64,000 bases of DNA from Mycetocola spongiae. GTDB lineage: Bacteria; Actinomycetota; Actinomycetes; Actinomycetales; Microbacteriaceae. This document shows positions 54,170 through 63,414 of the stretch, piece after piece. The position numbers and the translations under genes are program-made. The first letter of the stretch is position 1; each line of letters begins with the position of its first letter. The stretch lies in NCBI RefSeq assembly GCF_020424085.1, contig NZ_CP080203.1:1054001-1118000 (forward strand), given 5' to 3'. The notes beneath the pieces were generated by a model that ran no database searches, had not been told where the DNA came from, and was given only the letters and a program-made list of their open reading frames with translations.

Positions 54170-54239
54170 GCGCGTTTTACCGCGCCGCGCGGAAGACTCC
54201 GAGCGCACGCAACACCCGATATTTTTCGGCCGGGCAGGC

Positions 54240-54276
54240 AAAAACCGCCCGCCCCGGAATCCGGGACGGGCGGTTA
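54240..54276 (-). terminator. Rho-independent terminator of pnp
   Basis: AACCGCCCGCCCCGG (54244-54258) pairs with CCGGGACGGGCGGTT (54262-54276) with one mismatch. A T-run follows on the minus strand (A-run 54240-54245). It is 13 bp past the pnp stop. Confidence 0.88.
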
Positions 54277-54289
54277 GTGCTGCGGGAGA

Positions 54290-56557
54290 CTAGTCTTCCG
54301 CGGGGGCCTCGGCTGCCTCATCGGCATCCTCGGCCACAACCGGGGCGAGCGAAAGCTTGCCGCGGTCGTCAATCTTGGTGATCTCCACGAGGACCTTCTG
54401 GCCCACGCCGAGGATATCCTCGACGTTCTCCACGCGCTTGCCACCGGCAAGCTTGCGCACCTCGGAGATGTGCAGCAGTCCGTCCTTGCCGGGCAGCAGC
54501 GATACAAACGCACCAAATGCGGCGATCTTCACGACGGTTCCGAGGAACTGCTCGCCGATCTCCGGGTTGGTGGGGTTGGCAATCGCGTTCACCTGGGCGC
54601 GTGCGGCCTCGGCCGAGGGACCATCAACGGCACCGATATACACGGTTCCGTCTTCCTCGATCGAGATATCCGCACCGGTCTCGTCCTGGATCGCGTTGAT
54701 CGTCTTGCCCTTGGGGCCGATCAGCTCGCCGATCTTATCCACGGGGATGTTCACGCTGATCACGCGGGGCGCGGTCGGAGCCATCTCATCGGGGGCGTCG
54801 ATCGCGGCGTTGATCACGTCGAGGATCTTGGTGCGGGCATCCTTGGCCTGCGAGAGCGCGGCGGTCAGCACGGAGGCGGGGAGGCCGTCGAGCTTGGTGT
54901 CGAGCTGGATCGCGGTGATGAACTCGGAGGTTCCGGCGACCTTGAAGTCCATATCGCCCAGTGCGTCCTCGGCACCGAGGATATCGGTCAGGGCCGCATA
55001 GCGGGTCTGGCCGTCTACCTCATCCGAGACCAGGCCCATGGCGATACCGGCCACGGGTGCGCGCAGCGGCACACCGGCGTTCAGCAGCGACAGGGTCGAG
55101 GCACAGACCGAACCCATCGAGGTGGATCCGTTGGAGCTGAGCGCCTCGGATACCTGACGGATGGCATAGGGGAATTCCTCGCGGCTGGGCAGCACGGGAA
55201 CGAGGGCGCGCTCGGCGAGGAAACCGTGACCGATTTCGCGACGCTTCGGGCTACCCACGCGACCGGTCTCACCGGTGGAATAGGGCGGGAAGTTGTAGTG
55301 GTGCAGGTAACGCTTGCTCTTGATCGGGCTCAGCGAGTCGATCTGCTGCTCCATCTTGAGCATGTTCAGCGTGGTGACACCCAGGATCTGGGTCTCTCCG
55401 CGCTGGAAGATTGCGGAACCGTGTACGCGCGGGATGACCTGAACCTCGGCGTCGAGCGCGCGGATATCCGCGGCCCCACGACCATCGATACGGACACCAT
55501 CGCGCAGGATGCGGCCACGGACGACGTCCTTGGTCACGGCCTTATACGCGGCGGAGAACTGGGTGAGAACGATGTCCTCGACCTCGCCGGCCTCAACCTT
55601 GGCGGCCACGGCCTCCTTCACGCGGTCCTTGAGGGCGTCATCGGCGTCCTGGCGCTCGACCTTATCCGCGATCTGGTAGACGGCAGTGAGCTCCTCGAGT
55701 GCAAGGGCGGAAACTACGGCCTTGCCCTCCTCGGAATAGGGCAGGAATACCGGGTAGTCGGCGATTTCCTTGGCTGCCTGAGCGGCGAGCGAGGCCTGGG
55801 CCTCCACGAGCTGCTTGATGAAGGGCTTGGAGGCCTCAAGACCTGCGGCGACCACGGCCTCATTGGGCTTGGTGGCACCACCCTTGATGAGGTTCCAGCT
55901 GTTCTCGGTAGCCTCGGCCTCCACCATCATGATGGCGACGTCCTGGTTACCGGCGGCATCGGTCACAACACGACCGGCGACGGTGAGGTCAAATACGGCG
56001 TCCTCAACCTGCGCGGCGGTCGGGAAGACAACCCACTGGTCATCGGCGCTGTTCACGCCGGGGATCAGGGCCAGGCGCACACCGGCGATGGGGCCGGAGA
56101 AGGGCAGACCGGAGATCTGGGTGGATGCGGACGCGGCGTTGATGGCCAGGGCGTCATAGAACTCGCCCGGGGCAATCGAGAGGACCGTGATGACGATCTG
56201 GACCTCGTTGCGCAGGCCGGTGGTGAAGCTCGGGCGCAGGGGGCGGTCGATCAGGCGGCAGACCAGGATGGCCTCGGTCGAGGGGCGACCCTCGCGACGG
56301 AAGAACGAGCCGGGGATCTTACCGGCGGCGTAGCTACGCTCCTCGACATCTACCGTGAGCGGGAAGAAGTCGAAGTTTTCCTTGGGGTGCTTGCTCGCGC
56401 TCGTGGCGGACAGCAGCATGGTTTCTTCGTCGAGGTAGGCGGCAACGGCACCCTGTGCCTGCTGGGCGAGACGGCCGGCTTCAAACCGGACGGTGCGCTT
56501 TCCATACTTGCCGTTGTCGAGGACAGCCTCGGCGAACTTGATTTCGGGACCTTCCAC
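54290..56557 (-). CDS. pnp: Polyribonucleotide nucleotidyltransferase (PNPase)
   Basis: PNPase degrades RNA 3'-5' by phosphorolysis and can add tails. The 755-residue protein has two RNase PH domains, the first starting [18 protein letters not shown] and the second with [19 protein letters not shown] and [19 protein letters not shown]. They are joined by the all-helical linker and followed by KH ([19 protein letters not shown]) and S1 domains and an acidic tail. The GTG at 56557 is preferred over ATG 56578 because GGAG lies 8 nt before it and similarity begins [17 protein letters not shown] structured leader is present upstream. Confidence 0.97.
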   Translation of the reverse strand: MEGPEIKFAEAVLDNGKYGKRTVRFEAGRLAQQAQGAVAAYLDEETMLLSATSASKHPKENFDFFPLTVDVEERSYAAGKIPGSFFRREGRPSTEAILVCRLIDRPLRPSFTTGLRNEVQIVITVLSIAPGEFYDALAINAASASTQISGLPFSGPIAGVRLALIPGVNSADDQWVVFPTAAQVEDAVFDLTVAGRVVTDAAGNQDVAIMMVEAEATENSWNLIKGGATKPNEAVVAAGLEASKPFIKQLVEAQASLAAQAAKEIADYPVFLPYSEEGKAVVSALALEELTAVYQIADKVERQDADDALKDRVKEAVAAKVEAGEVEDIVLTQFSAAYKAVTKDVVRGRILRDGVRIDGRGAADIRALDAEVQVIPRVHGSAIFQRGETQILGVTTLNMLKMEQQIDSLSPIKSKRYLHHYNFPPYSTGETGRVGSPKRREIGHGFLAERALVPVLPSREEFPYAIRQVSEALSSNGSTSMGSVCASTLSLLNAGVPLRAPVAGIAMGLVSDEVDGQTRYAALTDILGAEDALGDMDFKVAGTSEFITAIQLDTKLDGLPASVLTAALSQAKDARTKILDVINAAIDAPDEMAPTAPRVISVNIPVDKIGELIGPKGKTINAIQDETGADISIEEDGTVYIGAVDGPSAEAARAQVNAIANPTNPEIGEQFLGTVVKIAAFGAFVSLLPGKDGLLHISEVRKLAGGKRVENVEDILGVGQKVLVEITKIDDRGKLSLAPVVAEDADEAAEAPAED

Positions 56558-56616
56558 AGGTCTACTCCATTCGTGCAAGAGCGCGCGCCCAGCACTCGGC
56601 GGGGCGCGACTCGATT

Positions 56617-56794
56617 GGACACCACGAAGGCAGAGGGCGGTACTTGCTCAGGCCACGAAACAGATGCGGCCTGGCTGATCTCCAGTAGAAAGTCACCCTG
56701 CAGACCCGTTGCCTGAGAGGAACCTACCACCGAGGACCAGCTTCCTGCCGGACTCCCTGCGCGGTATTTCGCGGAGCCTCCCGGGGGAAGCTCC
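56617..56794 (-). ncRNA. Structured pnp leader resembling the Actino-pnp RNA motif
   Basis: The 318-bp gap 56579-56896 carries no gene. Its minus strand has GC-rich pairing segments, including a GGAGC/GCTCC hairpin at 56773-56794, CCTCGGTGGTAGGTTCC near 56721-56738 and GGCCTGAGCAAGTACCGCC near 56640-56658. An Actino-pnp motif is described in the 5' UTRs of actinobacterial PNPase genes, and both position and conserved-looking segments fit. The exact ends and fold were not computed. Feedback of PNPase on its own mRNA is the usual role proposed for such leaders. Confidence 0.55.
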
Positions 56795-56896
56795 GTTAAC
56801 CACCCTAGCAGAGCATGGGCCGCCCGCCCGGGATTGGGGGCGCAACCGGCACGGAGAATGCATCCGGGCGCCATTCACCGTTTACCGGCGCTGCGG

Positions 56897-57163
56897 CTAG
56901 CTGCGCGCGGCGCCGCCGTAGAGTTCGGTCTCCACGCTTTCCACCAGCCGGATCAGCTCGGGATCGGAGCATCCCGTGGCGATCGTGGAGGCCGAGTCCA
57001 GTGCGTGTCGGACACCCCGATGCGAGTCCTGGCGGTCGTATTCGCGGGCAATCAGAATGAGTGCGTCCACCATCGCGGCGTCATCGTTTGCGGCTTCGGC
57101 CGCCTCGAATGCCGCGGTACACGTGGGCATGCCGTGCTCCGCACGACGGTTCCACCAACCCAT
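56897..57163 (-). CDS. Small soluble protein of unknown function
   Basis: An 88-residue protein starting MGWWNRRAEHG, mostly helical, with alternating Ala/Asp/Glu/Leu (ANDDAAMVDALILIAREYDR) and two Cys. It looks like a degenerate helical-repeat or TPR-like pair, but no family is recognised. GAGAGGAAAA before the ATG at 57163 is a good ribosome binding site and supports a real gene. It lies between FUSC and pnp. Confidence 0.65.
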   Translation of the reverse strand: MGWWNRRAEHGMPTCTAAFEAAEAANDDAAMVDALILIAREYDRQDSHRGVRHALDSASTIATGCSDPELIRLVESVETELYGGAARS

Positions 57164-57229
57164 CAGTTTTCCTCTCGGGACGTGCAATCCAACGGTCCAG
57201 CATAACCCCTCGGGCCGTCGCCGCGCACA

Positions 57230-58276
57230 TCAGGCGCCGTCGCGGTTTTTTCCGGGCAGCGCCACGAGCAGAACCAGCATCGCGACAAGCGCCCCCGCGA
57301 GGGTATCCAGCACGCGCTCCAGCGCCACGGCCTCCACCGAGGCATGGGCGGCCGAGGCGATCAGCAGCGAGAGCGGGGTGATCCCACACAGCGCCAGCGC
57401 ATAGTGACGCACCACCACAAGTTCCACAAAGGCCTGCAGCAGGCCCAGCGTGAGCGCGAGCCAATAGCCCTGCGGCCCGATTCCGGCGAGTACCAGAAAC
57501 AGCCCCGAACCCACCACGGTACCCAGCACCCGATGAATACCGCGCTGCACGGTCATCCGGCGGCTATGGCCGATGCTCAGGATCGCGAGCGCCGCGCAGA
57601 TGATCCAATATCCACGATGCTGATCCAGCGGCACCGCCACAAGCGCCGCAAGAATCACCGCGGCGATCGTGCGCAGCACCGAGATGCGGTCATTCGCGGT
57701 GAGGATAAAACCCCCAAAAAGCACGGAAACGGGGGTGCGCTCGCCCTGCGCGCGCCAGACCCGCGGCAGCAGCAGCGGGAAGATCACCACGAGATACGCG
57801 GTGACCGCGCCCGCCGCGATCAGGGCAATTAGGACCAGGCCGTTTTCGCCGGGCCCCCCGAGCTCCGTGGGGGCGGCGATCTGGGTGGAGATCCCACAGA
57901 CCAGGGTAAACATGAGCGCCCCGGGCGGGCCCACCCGGAAGCCTGTCACCAGCAGAACCGCGGCGCTGGCGACAACCACGAGCATCACCAGCCCCAGGAG
58001 ATGACTGCCCGAGCCCAGCACACCCAGCGCACTGGCGAGCACCATTCCGGCGATGATCAGCGGCAGCACACGCACCCGGTCGCGGCGCGAGATGGCCGTG
58101 CAATAGAGCGCTGTAAACGCGCCGATCGAGGCCTGGAGCCCGGCCCCCTGATTGCCCAGGGCTGTGCCGGTCACCACCGGCAGTGCCATCGCGATGGCCG
58201 CCTGGAGCGCAAGATGCCAGCGCGGAGGGGAGGGCGAGAAACGAATCAGGCTGCGGCCAATCCCGCGATCTACCAT
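57230..58276 (-). CDS. FUSC-like (aromatic acid exporter/YccS type) membrane protein
   Basis: A 348-residue protein with ten or more helices in two similar blocks. The first carries GAGLQASIGAFTALYC, the second RTIAAVILAALVAVPLDQHRGYWIICAALAIL and RGIHRVLGTVVGSG. The HRxxGTxxG-type motif before the last helices is typical of FUSC/ArAE proteins, which export aromatic or other organic acids. The C-terminal cytoplasmic domain of larger members is missing. The ATG at 58276 is chosen; AGGGGG lies about 15 nt upstream. Confidence 0.85.
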   Translation of the reverse strand: MVDRGIGRSLIRFSPSPPRWHLALQAAIAMALPVVTGTALGNQGAGLQASIGAFTALYCTAISRRDRVRVLPLIIAGMVLASALGVLGSGSHLLGLVMLVVVASAAVLLVTGFRVGPPGALMFTLVCGISTQIAAPTELGGPGENGLVLIALIAAGAVTAYLVVIFPLLLPRVWRAQGERTPVSVLFGGFILTANDRISVLRTIAAVILAALVAVPLDQHRGYWIICAALAILSIGHSRRMTVQRGIHRVLGTVVGSGLFLVLAGIGPQGYWLALTLGLLQAFVELVVVRHYALALCGITPLSLLIASAAHASVEAVALERVLDTLAGALVAMLVLLVALPGKNRDGA

Positions 58277-58497
58277 CGGCCAGCCGTCCCCCTTCGTTCG
58301 CGGCGACCGCGAATACCCGTTAAGCCTAGCGCCGCCGCCCGGGCATTCACCGTGGGAACACGCAATGCGCACGCCGCATCCGCCCGGCATGACCCTCGAA
58401 GGTGGGGCAAAAAGCCGCGTCATGATTCGCGAACCCGCCACTCTCATCGGTAGAGGGGCAATAAATCCCGGCCTCCAACCCACCCGAAAGACCACTG

Positions 58498-59814
58498 ATG
58501 AATACTCCCGATACCGGCCTCCCCCGCCGGAAAACTGCCCGGCCCCGCCAGCGTGCGTGGGCGCTCACCCTGGTTGGCCTCCTGGGCGCCGCCGGCATCC
58601 TGGGCGCGGCCGTGCCCGCCCAGGCCCAGTCGCTGAACGCGATCACCGGGGTCACCCTGACCACCGAAAACGGCTCCACCGCCGAGCTTGATATCTGGCA
58701 GAGCTTTGGCCTGGCCGCCACCTGGGCCGTGCCGGATACCGCGCGCGAGGGTGATACCTTCACCCTCGCCTATCCCACCCAGATCACCGGCTATGCCGCG
58801 AGCTTCCCGCTGCTGGAGGGCTCGGGCCGGGAGGTAGGAACCTGCGTCGTCACGAGCGAAAACTTCACCTGCACCCTCGGCAGCTATGTGAATACCCATA
58901 CCGGTGTGGGGGGAACCCTGTGGCTCACCGCGATGTTTAATACCGCGTTCAGCGGGGATGTCACGTTTATCGCGGGGGGCTCCACCCCGATCCTGCTGTC
59001 CCCTCCGGGTGGCGGCGTGGGCGAGGGTGAGCCGGGCGATCCGGGCGCCCCCTATACCGAGCCCGTGAAATGGGGCTGGCCCAATGTGGATGGCACCTCG
59101 CTCACCTGGTATGTCGCGATGCCGGGCAATCTGATCGTTCCGGGAACCACCTATACGGACACGTTTGACCCGGGGCTGACCCTGGACCCCCAGAGCCTGA
59201 GCTTTTTCAGCATCCTGGATAGCGCCTGGGCCGAGGGCACACGCACCGAGATCCCGCGCGGAACCACGGGAGACACCGTAAACGTGCAGGTGGCCCCCGG
59301 CAATACCTCGTTCTCCGTGACCTATAACGCCCCCAATACCTCGGGCGATCGCACCTATGGGTTTATGTACACCACGTCCTTTGCCGCGGGTACCGCGGCG
59401 GGCACCGTTTTTGGCAACCGCGTGAGTGCGCAGGATCGCGAGGTCGTCTCCGGCCAGACCCATACGGTCACATCGGGGGGAACCGGTACGGGCGTGGATA
59501 CCCCCACCCCGTCGCCCTCGCCGAGCGAGTCCGTCCCCGCACCGTCGCCGACGCCGCCGGTCCCCTCGCCCTCCGCGACGCCGCCCGCCCCCGCGGTGGT
59601 TCCGGCACCCCCGGCGAGTACCCCGCCGGCCCCGGGCCCGATCCTGCCCCCGGGCACGGGCACTCCCCCGGCCAGTGTGCTCGCGGGAGCACCCGTGAAT
59701 GCGCTGCCCGGCACGGGTGGATCGCTGCCCACCGGCTGGCTGCTCGCGGCCGCGGGCGTCATCGCGCTGGGCCTGGGACTGACCCGGCTGCGCCGCACAC
59801 CGCGCGTCGCATAG
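58498..59814 (+). CDS. Sortase-anchored surface protein with adhesin-like Ig domains
   Basis: A 438-residue secreted protein: twin-Arg/Lys-rich N-terminus with signal peptide ending AVPAQAQ (about residue 44), then two beta-rich domains (45-165 and about 180-325). Ser/Thr-rich sequences such as FTLAYPTQITGY and VAMPGNLIVPGTTYTDTFDP resemble the Ig-like ligand-binding domains of Gram-positive adhesins. A Pro/Ser spacer (about 335-400) follows. The C-terminus has the cell-wall sorting signal LPGTG at 403-407, a hydrophobic helix and RLRRTPRVA. No sortase gene is in the window. It is divergent from FUSC. Confidence 0.85.
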   Translation: MNTPDTGLPRRKTARPRQRAWALTLVGLLGAAGILGAAVPAQAQSLNAITGVTLTTENGSTAELDIWQSFGLAATWAVPDTAREGDTFTLAYPTQITGYAASFPLLEGSGREVGTCVVTSENFTCTLGSYVNTHTGVGGTLWLTAMFNTAFSGDVTFIAGGSTPILLSPPGGGVGEGEPGDPGAPYTEPVKWGWPNVDGTSLTWYVAMPGNLIVPGTTYTDTFDPGLTLDPQSLSFFSILDSAWAEGTRTEIPRGTTGDTVNVQVAPGNTSFSVTYNAPNTSGDRTYGFMYTTSFAAGTAAGTVFGNRVSAQDREVVSGQTHTVTSGGTGTGVDTPTPSPSPSESVPAPSPTPPVPSPSATPPAPAVVPAPPASTPPAPGPILPPGTGTPPASVLAGAPVNALPGTGGSLPTGWLLAAAGVIALGLGLTRLRRTPRVA

Positions 59815-59903
59815 CCTCCCCCAGACCCCGCGGATGCGGCGCTACCCAAGACTTCACGCGCCGCATTCGCGGGTGCAGCCTCGCTGCACATCCCCCCAAG
59901 ATG

Positions 59904-59946
59904 CACCTCACCCCCGTGGCCGGCGGCCGCGGGGGTGAGGTGTTTT
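59904..59946 (+). terminator. Rho-independent terminator after the surface protein
   Basis: CACCTCACCCCCG (59904-59916) pairs with CGGGGGTGAGGTG (59930-59942), followed by TTTT. The stem overlaps the last bases of the convergent downstream gene. Confidence 0.85.
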
Positions 59947-60559
59947 AGTGCGCGATGCCGAGGGCGTCGGGAACGCCCGAGAGATCCACGTCCACCGCGA
60001 GTGTGCCCCGGGTGGTGAGATGAATATGGGCGGGAACCCGGATAAAGCGCGGCGCCTCGGGAAGCACATCCTGCCAGTCGCCGTCGATATCACGGGCCAA
60101 ATAGCCCACGGTATAGAGCCGGCCGTTTCCCTCGATCTGCACGGCCACACGAAGTTCGCGGCGCAGCCCCCGGGTCACGCCCGGCACCAGGATGGCGCGG
60201 GTATCATCGCCGACCCAGGCGCGGGCCGCGGCGATCGAGCCGCGATAAAGATAGGACTCGTCCACGGCGGTCCGGCGGTGCACCGGAATATCCTCGGTAT
60301 CGATGAACTCCGCCCCCTCGGGCGTGGTCAGCGGGCGCGGTGCGGCGCCGGGCCGCGCAGTCCAGCGCCAGAGCCAGACCAGGATGGCGATCCCACCGAG
60401 CACAAAAATGCCCATGCCGATCGGGCGAATATTCTCCGGGATCGCCTCCACCACCACGGTGACCACCACCATATAGGCCAGCAGCACCAGGAACGGGAAG
60501 CCGTCCCAGCGGTGCAGCTCTCGGCGGTGGCGTCGGGTCGGGGTGGTGCCGCGGGGCAT
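59945..60559 (-). CDS. Membrane protein of unknown function
   Basis: A 204-residue protein with a basic start (TPTRRHRRELHR), two close helices (about 21-40 and 47-65) and a soluble C-terminal domain of 130 residues. That domain is beta-rich (RVAVQIEGNGRLYTVGYLARDI) and contains no motif I can name. It starts 1 bp after the stop of the amino acid permease on the same strand, so it is probably co-transcribed with it. Confidence 0.75.
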   Translation of the reverse strand: MPRGTTPTRRHRRELHRWDGFPFLVLLAYMVVVTVVVEAIPENIRPIGMGIFVLGGIAILVWLWRWTARPGAAPRPLTTPEGAEFIDTEDIPVHRRTAVDESYLYRGSIAAARAWVGDDTRAILVPGVTRGLRRELRVAVQIEGNGRLYTVGYLARDIDGDWQDVLPEAPRFIRVPAHIHLTTRGTLAVDVDLSGVPDALGIAH

Positions 60560-60560
60560 A

Positions 60561-62051
60561 TCAGTCCTTGGGGGTTTGCGCGGCGAGCATCGAGTGTCGC
60601 CGACCGTAGCTAAGGTACACGATCAGCCCCACCACCAGCCACACGGCGAACCGCAGCCAGGTGTTGATGCTCAGGTTCAGCATCAGGATGAGGCATAGCA
60701 CGGCCGAGAGCAGCGGCAGGAACGGCGACCACGGCACCCTGAAATCACGCTTCAGATCGGGGCGCTTGCGGCGCAGCACCACCACGGAGATACTCACCAG
60801 CACAAAGGCCGAGAGCGTTCCAATATTAATCATCTCGGTGAGCGCGTCCACATTCACCACCCCGGCCACGAGGGCCACCACGATTCCGCCGCCGATCTGG
60901 ATGCGGATCGGGGTTTTCCGGGTGGGGCTGGTTTTACTCCAGGAGCGCGGCAGCAGGCCATCGCGGCTCATCGCAAAGACGATCCGGGCCAGCCCCATCA
61001 GCAGGACCAGCACCACCGTGCTCAGGCCCAGGAGGATGCTGATCGAGATGATCTGCGCCGCCCAGGGCAGCCCGGCCGCGATAAACGCCGTGGCCAGCGA
61101 GGGCTCGGGCTCGGCCGCGAGGGTGGTATAGGGCACCATGCCCGTGATCACCAGGGTCACCGCAAGATACAGGAACGTGACGATCGCGAGCCCCCCGAAG
61201 ATGCCGCGCGGAATGGTTTTTTGCGGGTTCACCACTTCCTCTGAGGAGGAGGCCACCACGTCAAAACCGATAAAGGCAAAAAATACCAGCGCGGCTGCCG
61301 AGAGCAGGCCAAAAACGCCATACTGGGTGGGCTCCAGGCCCGCCATCATCGCGAGCAGCGATTGGTCCCCCGCGGACCCCTCGGCGGGCGCGGGCCGGGC
61401 CGGCGGAATGAACGGCGAGAAATTTGCGAGCTTAATAAAAAAGGCGCCCACGATCACCACAAACAGCACGGTGGCCACCTTCACCACGGTGAGCACACCG
61501 TTGACCCGGGCCGAGAGCTTGGTGCCCAGGCACAGCATGATCGTGAAGGCCACCACGATCAGCATCGACGCCCAGCTCACCCCGATGCCCAGCACGTTGA
61601 TTTCGCTCGGGATATCCACGCCCAGAATGCGGAATACCTCGGCCAGGTAGATGCCCCAGTATTTCGCGATCACGGACCCCGCCATCGCGAGCTCCAGGAG
61701 AATATCCCAGCCGATGATCCACGCGGCAAGCTCGCCGAGCGAGGCATAGGTGAAGGTATAGGCGCTGCCGGCCACGGGCACGGCCGAGGAGAACTCGGCG
61801 TAACACATGATGGCCAGCGCGCAGGTGAGTGCGGCCAGGACAAAGGCGAGGGTGACGCTCGGCCCGGCAAATTGGCCCGCGGCCTTGGCCCCCACGGAGA
61901 AGATGCCGGCCCCCACAGCCACGGCCACCCCCATGACCATCAGGTCGCGTGTGCGGAGCGTGCGCTTTAGACTGCGCTCCTCGGATTCGGTATCGGCTAT
62001 CGATGCCTCGATGCTTTTAACCCGAAAAAATGATCCTCGAAGTGTTCCCAT
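60561..62051 (-). CDS. APC-superfamily amino acid permease (CAT/YfnA-like)
   Basis: A 496-residue permease with 12 helices plus extra C-terminal segments. The APC core is clear: GVAVAVGAGIFSVGAKAAGQFAGPSVTLAF in helix 1, AEFSSAVPVAGSAYTFTYASLGELAAWIIGWDI, and the middle FFAFIGFDVVASSSEEVVNPQKTIPRGI, which is diagnostic of cationic amino acid transporter relatives. The substrate may be a cationic or small neutral amino acid. GGGG precedes the ATG at 62051. Confidence 0.92.
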   Translation of the reverse strand: MGTLRGSFFRVKSIEASIADTESEERSLKRTLRTRDLMVMGVAVAVGAGIFSVGAKAAGQFAGPSVTLAFVLAALTCALAIMCYAEFSSAVPVAGSAYTFTYASLGELAAWIIGWDILLELAMAGSVIAKYWGIYLAEVFRILGVDIPSEINVLGIGVSWASMLIVVAFTIMLCLGTKLSARVNGVLTVVKVATVLFVVIVGAFFIKLANFSPFIPPARPAPAEGSAGDQSLLAMMAGLEPTQYGVFGLLSAAALVFFAFIGFDVVASSSEEVVNPQKTIPRGIFGGLAIVTFLYLAVTLVITGMVPYTTLAAEPEPSLATAFIAAGLPWAAQIISISILLGLSTVVLVLLMGLARIVFAMSRDGLLPRSWSKTSPTRKTPIRIQIGGGIVVALVAGVVNVDALTEMINIGTLSAFVLVSISVVVLRRKRPDLKRDFRVPWSPFLPLLSAVLCLILMLNLSINTWLRFAVWLVVGLIVYLSYGRRHSMLAAQTPKD

Positions 62052-62082
62052 TTCCCGACCCCCCGGCGGTATTGAGTGGTGA

Positions 62083-62123
62083 TAAAAAAGAAGGCCGCCA
62101 TCTCCGGGTGGAAATGGCGGCCT
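62083..62123 (-). terminator. Rho-independent terminator of rpsO
   Basis: AGGCCGCCAT (62092-62101) and ATGGCGGCCT (62114-62123) are perfect arms. A T-run follows on the minus strand (A-rich 62084-62092). It lies 25 bp past the rpsO stop. Confidence 0.92.
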
Positions 62124-62147
62124 GTCCTGCGTCAGAAGGCGCGAAGA

Positions 62148-62417
62148 CTAGCGGCGCAGGCCGAGACGCTCGATGAGCGAACGGTAGCGAGCGATCTCGA
62201 CGTCCTGGAGGTAACCCAGGAGACGACGACGCTTACCCACCATGAGCAGCAGTCCACGACGCGAGTGGTGGTCGTGCTTGTGCTCCTTGAGGTGCTCGGT
62301 CAGGTCCTTGATGCGGGCGCTCAGGAGAGCAACCTGCACCTCGGGGGATCCGGTGTCACCGGGGTGAGTTGCGTATTCTTCGATGATCGCCTTCTTGGCT
62401 TCGTCGGTAATTGCCAT
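62148..62417 (-). CDS. rpsO: Ribosomal protein S15
   Basis: The 89-residue protein begins [22 protein letters not shown] and contains the 16S rRNA-binding [22 protein letters not shown], the universal S15 signature; the length is standard. AAAGGGG lies before the ATG at 62417. In most actinobacteria pnp follows directly; here five other genes lie between and a strong terminator ends rpsO. Confidence 0.98.
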   Translation of the reverse strand: MAITDEAKKAIIEEYATHPGDTGSPEVQVALLSARIKDLTEHLKEHKHDHHSRRGLLLMVGKRRRLLGYLQDVEIARYRSLIERLGLRR

Positions 62418-62499
62418 TTTGGGATCCCCTTTCAATTCGTTGCGCGGTGCCAATCACGGGATGTGTCGGCTCTCTTTATCCGCGGCCGTTTACACGGCA

Positions 62500-62519
62500 A
62501 CCTGTCTACTATAACAGGT
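62500..62519 (-). promoter_or_regulatory. Candidate rpsO promoter within a short dyad
   Basis: ACCTGT (62500-62505) and ACAGGT (62514-62519) are inverted arms, and between them the minus strand reads TATAGT (62513-62508), a good -10 box about 90 nt before rpsO. No clear -35 was found. Confidence 0.45.
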
Positions 62520-62530
62520 CTCCCGGGCAC

Positions 62531-63280
62531 CTACCCCACCGGGCCGAGGGGATAGCCCTCGAGGCGCGTGATCGGGGCGAGCGTGAGATCGGTCATGATA
62601 TGGCTCGCGGAGATCACCTCCAGCACGGGCAGATCCGCCATCGGCGCCATCACGTGCTCAAATAGCTGCAGGCGTGCCGGGCCCGTCCAGGCCCCGGTCA
62701 CGGTGACATCGGTGATCTCGGTGCGCACCAGGTCCACCGCATCCAGGCCCCCGGTATAGGGATTGGGGAAGTGCTTCACGGAATACGTGGGCACGGCGAT
62801 CTGCGCACGCGCCTCGTCGAGGTCCATCGGCTGCCACTTATAGGCCATCGTGGCGGTGGCCACCCGCTCACTCCCGCGATCCAGGGTGCCGATCAGCGCA
62901 CCCTCCTCAACCCGGAGACCGGGGCTACCCGAGACCTTCGGATAGGCGCTGAGCTCGCGGCCGGCCGCGGTGGCGGCGAGGTTATCCAGATACATCGAGT
63001 GCAGGTATTCGCCGCGCTCCCCGCGATAGTGCACCGGGATGACCTGGCCCGATTCCAGATAGGGACCATAACCCTCCACGTCTCCCATCCGCATCACCTC
63101 AAAGCGCACCAGCGGCTCCGGGATCTCCAGCGGCTCGGGCACCACCGCCCGCAGGGCCCGCGGATCGGTGCGATACACGATATTGAAGTACTCGCGATTG
63201 GTGAAACGCACCGGGCGCAGCGGATAGAGCGGTACCGAGAGCGGGGCGGGAAAAGCGAAGGGAACGCGTTCGGGAATCAT
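62531..63280 (-). CDS. Acetoacetate decarboxylase family protein
   Basis: A 249-residue protein of the acetoacetate decarboxylase fold. The residue numbering matches Clostridium acetobutylicum Adc strikingly: Arg29, Glu61, Glu76 and the Schiff-base Lys115 in GRELSAYPKVSG are all at the same positions. Lys116, which lowers the pKa of Lys115 in the classical enzyme, is Val here. It may therefore be a decarboxylase with altered kinetics or another Schiff-base lyase of the family. GGAAGGATTCCC precedes the ATG. It is divergent from a 3-hydroxyacyl-CoA dehydrogenase gene. Confidence 0.85.
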   Translation of the reverse strand: MIPERVPFAFPAPLSVPLYPLRPVRFTNREYFNIVYRTDPRALRAVVPEPLEIPEPLVRFEVMRMGDVEGYGPYLESGQVIPVHYRGERGEYLHSMYLDNLAATAAGRELSAYPKVSGSPGLRVEEGALIGTLDRGSERVATATMAYKWQPMDLDEARAQIAVPTYSVKHFPNPYTGGLDAVDLVRTEITDVTVTGAWTGPARLQLFEHVMAPMADLPVLEVISASHIMTDLTLAPITRLEGYPLGPVG

Positions 63281-63296
63281 GGGAATCCTTCCTTCC

Positions 63297-63322
63297 GACT
63301 CGCATTTTTATACTGACGAGTC
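63297..63322. promoter_or_regulatory. 26-bp dyad between the divergent decarboxylase-like and dehydrogenase genes
   Basis: GACTCG (63297-63302) and CGAGTC (63317-63322) are inverted arms around an AT-rich centre with TATACT. A TAAAAT (63323-63328) next to it could be a -10 for the dehydrogenase side. Looks like an operator for an unseen regulator. Confidence 0.45.
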
Positions 63323-63414
63323 TAAAATTTATCCTGTCTACATTGTGTCCCCGAACCCACGGAATCTCAATGCATGGCGTCCCTTCATCCCCATCCGCGA
63401 AGCAGGAGACAACC

